From Alphaproteobacteria bacterium (GTDB taxonomy: Bacteria; Pseudomonadota; Alphaproteobacteria; Rhizobiales; Xanthobacteraceae), in contig VAZH01000008.1 in NCBI GenBank assembly GCA_005884465.1, positions 1 to 9,972 on the forward strand: a stretch of 9,972 bases of DNA, in the 5' to 3' direction. This document shows, piece by piece, positions 7,035 through 9,972 of the stretch (the first letter of the stretch is position 1; each line of letters starts with the position of its first letter). A program made the position numbers and the translations under genes. The notes under the pieces are model-generated. The model searched no databases. It saw only the letters and a list, made by a program, of their open reading frames with translations, and was not told the DNA's origin.

Positions 7035-7423
7035 GCGCGTTATGTGTAGACAACGAGCCGGCCTGACTATTCAGCTTGATGGCCTAGGATTCCTATCCGG
7101 GTGACCTAAGACTCCGACCCCCAGCCGCATTAGGCCGAATGCCTCGCAACCGTTGACCGCGTTGCCATGAGATCGCTTGCGCCGCGCCGAAATCGCCATC
7201 CACCGCCACATTTGTGGCGCGCATCCGTTCCGCTATGCGCGGGAGTCGTCAAGGCCGGAGGATAACTGCCACGTCTCAAATGGCGACCAAGTGAGGCCCG
7301 TAGCGGCGCTGGCGATGAAGCGCGGCAAGAGCGTCGTCGATTCGGGATCGCAGGCCACGATCCAAGTATGACACTTCTCATAATGAAGCTTGGGCAATTT
7401 TGCTCAGCTCGTGAAGGCCGTCG
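7035..7423. other. Intergenic stretch without a supportable gene
   Basis: About 390 bp between the protease start and the small ORF. Short open frames exist on both strands (for example near 7177-7371 plus and 7130-7381 minus), but none has a Shine-Dalgarno, a recognisable motif or a plausible composition. The minus frame reading SRIDDALAALHRQRRYGPHLVAI (starting near 7352) ends in a stop after about 30 codons and could be a decayed coding fragment. A TTAGGCC(T/G)AATG element occurs at 7130 and again at 6118, flanking the protease gene. The upstream signals of the protease gene should lie in the right-hand neighbour of 7034, but I see no convincing promoter. Confidence 0.5.
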
Positions 7424-7588
7424 CTAGGTGTAGCTCAGCGGTAAGCTGAAGGCATACAAGATCATAATGGTGATCCTGAACGAGGGATCCTCTTTCTCAA
7501 AAAGCGATTCCATTGCCGCTTTCATGCGGTCTCCATCGTCCAAAATCTGAACTCGGCGGCTAACGGGCATGTTTTCCAGAACGGGCAT
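7424..7588 (-). CDS. Small ORF, 54-residue hypothetical protein
   Basis: ATG at 7588 is preceded by AAGAAGGA with the AAGGA core 7 nt from the start, one of the best ribosome-binding sites in the window. The 54 codons end at TAG 7424. The peptide begins MPVLENMPVSRRVQILDDGD, continues with a charged amphipathic part (RMKAAMESLFEKEDPS, about 21-36) and ends in a hydrophobic stretch (FRITIMILYAFSLPL, about 37-51). No family is recognised; the size and layout would suit a small regulator, an antitoxin-like partner or a membrane-associated peptide, none of which can be shown. Two abutting palindromes lie directly upstream. It is divergent from the response regulator gene, 259 bp away. It lies in a lower-G+C stretch, which makes random short ORFs less surprising. 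Confidence 0.5.
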   Translation of the reverse strand: MPVLENMPVSRRVQILDDGDRMKAAMESLFEKEDPSFRITIMILYAFSLPLSYT

Positions 7589-7606
7589 TTACGTGTCCTT
7601 CTTCGG

Positions 7607-7621
7607 GGAACCAAAGGTTCC
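7607..7621. repeat. Perfect inverted repeat GGAACC-AAA-GGTTCC
   Basis: Six-base arms with a 3-base centre. It ends 18 bp upstream of the small ORF start and 3 bp from its purine-rich Shine-Dalgarno. On the minus-strand transcript it would form a tight hairpin just before the ribosome-binding site; as DNA it could be an operator. GGGAAC also recurs twice at 7741-7757, 11 bp apart. Confidence 0.6.
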
Positions 7622-7634
7622 GCTCAAATTGAGC
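7622..7634. repeat. Perfect inverted repeat GCTCAA-A-TTGAGC
   Basis: Six-base arms around one central base, immediately adjoining the GGAACC/GGTTCC palindrome with no base between them. The one-base centre is too tight for a full RNA hairpin but ideal for a symmetric protein site; an RNA stem of 5 pairs with a 3-base loop is also possible. Confidence 0.6.
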
Positions 7635-7762
7635 TACAAATTATTCACAACTTATCCAGGCGAGTGGCCGGCTGTGAAAGCAATGCACGTGACCTAATCC
7701 GTCCAGTCTATGCCAGCCGGCTAATGACCAAGGTTATAGGGGGAACCATGTGGGAACAACAA

Positions 7763-7779
7763 CGTTAACTTGCGTTAAC
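7763..7779. promoter_or_regulatory. Tandem CGTTAAC repeat, 10-bp period, upstream of the response regulator
   Basis: CGTTAAC occurs at 7763-7769 and 7773-7779, exactly one helical turn apart, 69-85 bp before the response regulator start. GTTAAC is itself palindromic, so a dimeric or oligomeric regulator could bind both copies on one face. The spacing TTAA-N6-TTAA is one base short of the CtrA consensus TTAA-N7-TTAA. The repeat would lie at or near the -35 region of any promoter for the gene; I see no strong promoter hexamers. Confidence 0.35.
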
Positions 7780-7847
7780 CCAAAGTGATCGGGCTATTCC
7801 GATCCTGGTGTTTCAAGACCGCGGCAAAGGAATACTGGAGTCTTTCT

Positions 7848-8516
7848 ATGGGACGCTCCGCCAAAACCGCCGTTATCGTGGACGATGACGAGTTCTTCAG
7901 AATGGCCCTGCGTACGATTCTCACGAATACGCTGGGATTTTCGGATGTGCTGGAGGCGGAAACTTTCGACCAGGCTAACGCTCTGCTATCCGAGAAACAC
8001 ATCGATCTTGCCGTGTTTGATTCGACCATGCCGGGCATGGCGGGCCTTGGCAGCCTGAAGCAAGTGCGCGACCGCTATCCCCATTTGTGTCTGGTCGTGG
8101 CCGCCGTCTCGAAGCGGCGAGAGGATATCCTGTTGGCGCTTCAAGCGGGGGTAAATGGGTATATTCCGAAGAACATCGGGCTAAAGGAATTTTCGTCTGC
8201 GCTAACTCAGATCCTCGGAGGTATGGTTTACGTGCCGGCTTCGATTGCGAATCCCAGCATCGCTGGTTCGGCCGACCAAATCCCGATCGCGGAATTGGAG
8301 GTGGCCGCGACTCTTACCCCCAGGCAAAAAGACGTTCTCACGCTCGTTGTGAAAGGCAATTCGAACAAGGAAATAGCGAAAGAACTGGGACTCGGCGAGG
8401 GAACAGTCAAAGTCCATTTGGCGTCGTTGTTTCGAACGCTTGGCGTCCACACCCGCTCCGCGGCCGCCGCCAAAGGCGCAGTTATTGTCTGGGAGAATGC
8501 CCGAAGTTTACATTGA
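7848..8516 (+). CDS. Orphan NarL/FixJ-family response regulator (receiver + LuxR HTH)
   Basis: Predicted 222 residues. Start at ATG 7848, with GGAG 7 nt upstream; an in-frame GTG at 7785 would add 21 residues unlike a receiver. The receiver domain (about 7-122) has the acidic pocket V-D-D-D-E (11-15), phospho-acceptor D58 in FDSTMPGM and the conserved K108 in GYIPKN. The position of the conserved Ser/Thr (28 after the Asp, as in NarL and FixJ) is Ala86, which is unusual. A linker (about 123-155) leads to a LuxR-type HTH (156-210): LTPRQKDVLTLVVKG, NSNKEIAKELGL, GEGTVKVHLASLFRTLGV. It should be a cytoplasmic transcription factor binding as a dimer after phosphorylation. No sensor kinase is nearby, so its partner and targets are unknown. 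A palindromic GTTAAC repeat lies upstream, and a possible terminator hairpin begins right after the stop. Confidence 0.93.
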   Translation: MGRSAKTAVIVDDDEFFRMALRTILTNTLGFSDVLEAETFDQANALLSEKHIDLAVFDSTMPGMAGLGSLKQVRDRYPHLCLVVAAVSKRREDILLALQAGVNGYIPKNIGLKEFSSALTQILGGMVYVPASIANPSIAGSADQIPIAELEVAATLTPRQKDVLTLVVKGNSNKEIAKELGLGEGTVKVHLASLFRTLGVHTRSAAAAKGAVIVWENARSLH

Positions 8517-8540
8517 GGCGCCGCACATTTTAGCAGCGCC
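8517..8540 (+). terminator. Possible terminator hairpin after the response regulator
   Basis: GGCGCCGC (8517-8524), loop ACATTTTA and GCAGCGCC (8533-8540) pair over 8 positions with one mismatch, beginning directly at the stop codon. It is followed by TGCGCGAAAA rather than a T-run, so it is not a canonical intrinsic terminator; it may act as a 3'-end stabiliser. Confidence 0.35.
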
Positions 8541-8679
8541 TGCGCGAAAAGGAATCTGCCAACGTGACATTTTGAATGTGGCGTGAGGCGATCCTGGTAT
8601 TTGTCACTCTCATTATGCGATTTCGCCCCGACTTTAGTGCGCTTGCCCTGGCAACGCGCCTAACAAAGAATCGCAAGGA

Positions 8680-9861
8680 TCACGTCTCGACCTCGAACGT
8701 CAGGCCGGCGTGACCAACAAGCCGCTTGATCAGTTTGTTGCCCATGGCCGCGCCGGGAGTCCAGATGCCGCCCAAAACTTCCGGCGTGTCGCGCAACAGG
8801 CAGATCGCGCATTCCGCGATCATCTTCGACGTCGATCCATAACCGGGATCGCGATCGCCGCGCACCGCGATGCGAACCTGACGGCCACCTTCGCCCAAGC
8901 CGACGAACAGCAGATCGTAAAGCCCCTTCTCGCGCTCTTCTTTCGGCGGGCCCTCGCCCGGCTTCGGTCCGCCAGGCCCGCCCATTTCCGCATTGGCAGC
9001 GACGACGAGCTTGGCGTTGGCTTCGCCCTTCTCTCCCGCGCCGGTCAGCACCATCTCGTCATAGATAAACTCTTTGCCGTAGGGAAAGTCCATCAACAGA
9101 TTGGAGCGGTGCACGTTGCGGGTATTGATGGTCGCCATCACGAACGGCGCCGTCCACAGGCCCAAGTCTTCGTCGAACAACGGCTTGTTGCCCGGCGGCT
9201 GCTTTGGACCTTCGAAGCCCGGCGTCAACACGAACGGATTTTTGAGCAGCGCCACCAGGCTGAGGTCTTTCGCGGCGGCCGCGAATGTCGCCTTGATGCT
9301 CGCCGCGGTGCCGCCCGAAAACGTTCCCTTCATGGCGCGGACGCGGCCCTTGATTCGGCTGACCGGCGCGCCGAGATTTTTCTTGGCCGTCTCCTGACAG
9401 AAGAACACGCCGAGTTCGAACGGAAGCGAATCGAAACCGCAGGAAAACACGATTCTGGCGCCGCTCGATTGCGCGGCGGCCTGATGGGCATCGATCATCC
9501 GGCGCATCCAGACCGGCTCGCCGCAGAGATCGAGATAATCGGTGCCGGAGGCCGCGCAGGCCGCGACCAGTTCGCTGCCATAGAGCTGATAGGGGCCGAC
9601 GGTGGTCAGCACCGATTTAGTCTGGTCGACCATCGCTTTCAGCGATGCGGGATCGTTGGCATCGGCCTGGATCAAAGCCGTGTCGGCAGGCGCGCCGATC
9701 GCATCGCGCACGGATGCGAGCTTGTCCAGGTTGCGCCCGGCCATCGCCCATTTCGGATCGGATTTTCCGGCATAATGCGCCGCAAGATATTCCGCGACGA
9801 GTTGGCCGGTGAAGCCGGTAGCGCCATAGACAACGATGTCGAATTTCGACGAAGGCTTCAT
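8680..9861 (-). CDS. Saccharopine dehydrogenase-like NAD(P)-binding protein (trans-acting enoyl reductase family)
   Basis: Predicted 393 residues. The N-terminus has a Rossmann motif, FDIVVYGATGFTGQLVAEYL (about 7-26), with the G-A-T-G-F-T-G loop at 13-19. Then come WAMAGRNLDKL, a strand/loop ending in Ala-Asp-Ala-Asn (a likely nucleotide-binding region) and TTVGPYQLYGSELVAACAASGTDYLDLCGE, all typical of the saccharopine dehydrogenase NADP-binding family that includes mycobacterial trans-acting enoyl reductases and mammalian SCCPDH. Real substrates of the bacterial members are mostly unknown. A hydrophilic Gly/Pro/Glu-rich insert (GGPGGPKPGEGPPKEERE, about 293-310) precedes the C-terminal domain. 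I chose ATG 9861 because AGGGA lies 8 nt upstream; an upstream in-frame start at 9888 has no such site. The stop is convergent with the response regulator, with 163 bp between them. Confidence 0.9.
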   Translation of the reverse strand: MKPSSKFDIVVYGATGFTGQLVAEYLAAHYAGKSDPKWAMAGRNLDKLASVRDAIGAPADTALIQADANDPASLKAMVDQTKSVLTTVGPYQLYGSELVAACAASGTDYLDLCGEPVWMRRMIDAHQAAAQSSGARIVFSCGFDSLPFELGVFFCQETAKKNLGAPVSRIKGRVRAMKGTFSGGTAASIKATFAAAAKDLSLVALLKNPFVLTPGFEGPKQPPGNKPLFDEDLGLWTAPFVMATINTRNVHRSNLLMDFPYGKEFIYDEMVLTGAGEKGEANAKLVVAANAEMGGPGGPKPGEGPPKEEREKGLYDLLFVGLGEGGRQVRIAVRGDRDPGYGSTSKMIAECAICLLRDTPEVLGGIWTPGAAMGNKLIKRLVGHAGLTFEVET

Positions 9862-9911
9862 GTCAAATTCCCTGAGTGAGTTGTTCACTGACCGTTCGGA
9901 CAGCTCGAGTT

Positions 9912-9972
9912 CTATTTCTTGGCGTAGGAAACGCTCATGCCGGCGCGCACGTCGCTTTGAATACCATAGGGC
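9912..9972 (-). CDS. 3' end of an unrecognised gene (partial)
   Basis: On the minus strand the frame from the right edge is open for 19 codons and ends at TAG 9912-9914, giving the C-terminus PYGIQSDVRAGMSVSYAKK. It ends 50 bp before the start of the dehydrogenase-like gene on the same strand, so the two could be one operon. Too short to assign a family; the alternating pattern would suit a final beta-strand. Confidence 0.45.
   Translation of the reverse strand, partial: PYGIQSDVRAGMSVSYAKK

Noticed and set aside
7130..7381. Overlapping short ORFs on both strands in the intergenic stretch
   Set aside because: Low-complexity Arg/Ser-rich or random products, no ribosome sites and no recognisable family.
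7428..7446. tRNA-like string GTGTAGCTCAGCGGTAAGC resembling the D-arm of a tRNA
   Set aside because: No matching acceptor, anticodon or T-arm follows, and the bases lie inside the end of the 54-codon minus-strand ORF.
8576..8713. Plus-strand 45-codon ORF between the response regulator and the dehydrogenase-like gene
   Set aside because: No Shine-Dalgarno, a hydrophobic then basic random-looking composition, and overlap with the confident gene on the other strand.
8710..9879. Long open plus-strand frame (389 codons) opposite the dehydrogenase-like gene
   Set aside because: Typical antisense shadow in G+C-rich DNA: Arg/His/Gln-rich, no motif, while the minus strand shows a clear Rossmann protein.

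Overview
The window looks like chromosome from an alphaproteobacterium of the Bradyrhizobium / Rhodopseudomonas group. The reasons are the high G+C of the coding DNA, a Cys-free Cox15-type heme A synthase divergent from a DUF2842 protein, and an exopolysaccharide cluster (degenerate polysaccharide deacetylase, chain-length/autokinase gene, GT4 glycosyltransferase) of a kind I associate with that group. This placement is from memory of families, not from a search.

Layout. 2-244 (+) is the 3' end of a Tyr/Pro-rich gene. 250-1065 (-) is an FTR1/EfeU-type iron permease. 1219-2310 (-) is heme A synthase, divergent from a DUF2842 membrane protein at 2404-2610 (+) across a 93-bp gap in which the two best promoter candidates share one -10 region. 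2582-3709 (-) is a NodB-fold protein that has lost its metal ligands. 3753-4330 (-) is what appears to be an internally deleted, frameshifted remnant of an ExoP/Wzc-like chain-length determinant / tyrosine autokinase gene. 4508-5689 (+) is a GT4 glycosyltransferase. 5725-6099 and 6138-7034 (both -) are a small HTH-like protein and an exported transglutaminase-like cysteine protease (BTLCP / peptidase C93). 7035-7847 is mostly non-coding and visibly lower in G+C; it holds an unlisted 54-codon ORF at 7424-7588 (-) with a strong Shine-Dalgarno, two abutting palindromes and a helically phased GTTAAC repeat. 7848-8516 (+) is an orphan NarL/FixJ-family response regulator. 8680-9861 (-) is a saccharopine dehydrogenase-like / trans-acting enoyl reductase protein, and 9912-9972 (-) is the 3' end of an unrecognised gene.

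How the genes fit together. FTR1 (iron uptake) and heme A synthase (cofactor of aa3-type oxidases) share an iron/respiration theme, and a weak Irr-box-like site lies between them. The deacetylase-like gene, the broken autokinase gene and the divergent glycosyltransferase look like an exopolysaccharide locus that has lost its export/length-control kinase in this strain. The segment from about 5.7 to 8.5 kb (HTH protein, protease, small ORF, orphan regulator) looks more accessory than the flanking genes.

I found no CRISPR array, rRNA, intact tRNA, insertion sequence or recognisable new multi-gene system. The most unusual items are the metal-site-less deacetylase, the autokinase remnant, the small ORF with its palindromic leader, and a response regulator lacking the conserved receiver Ser/Thr.
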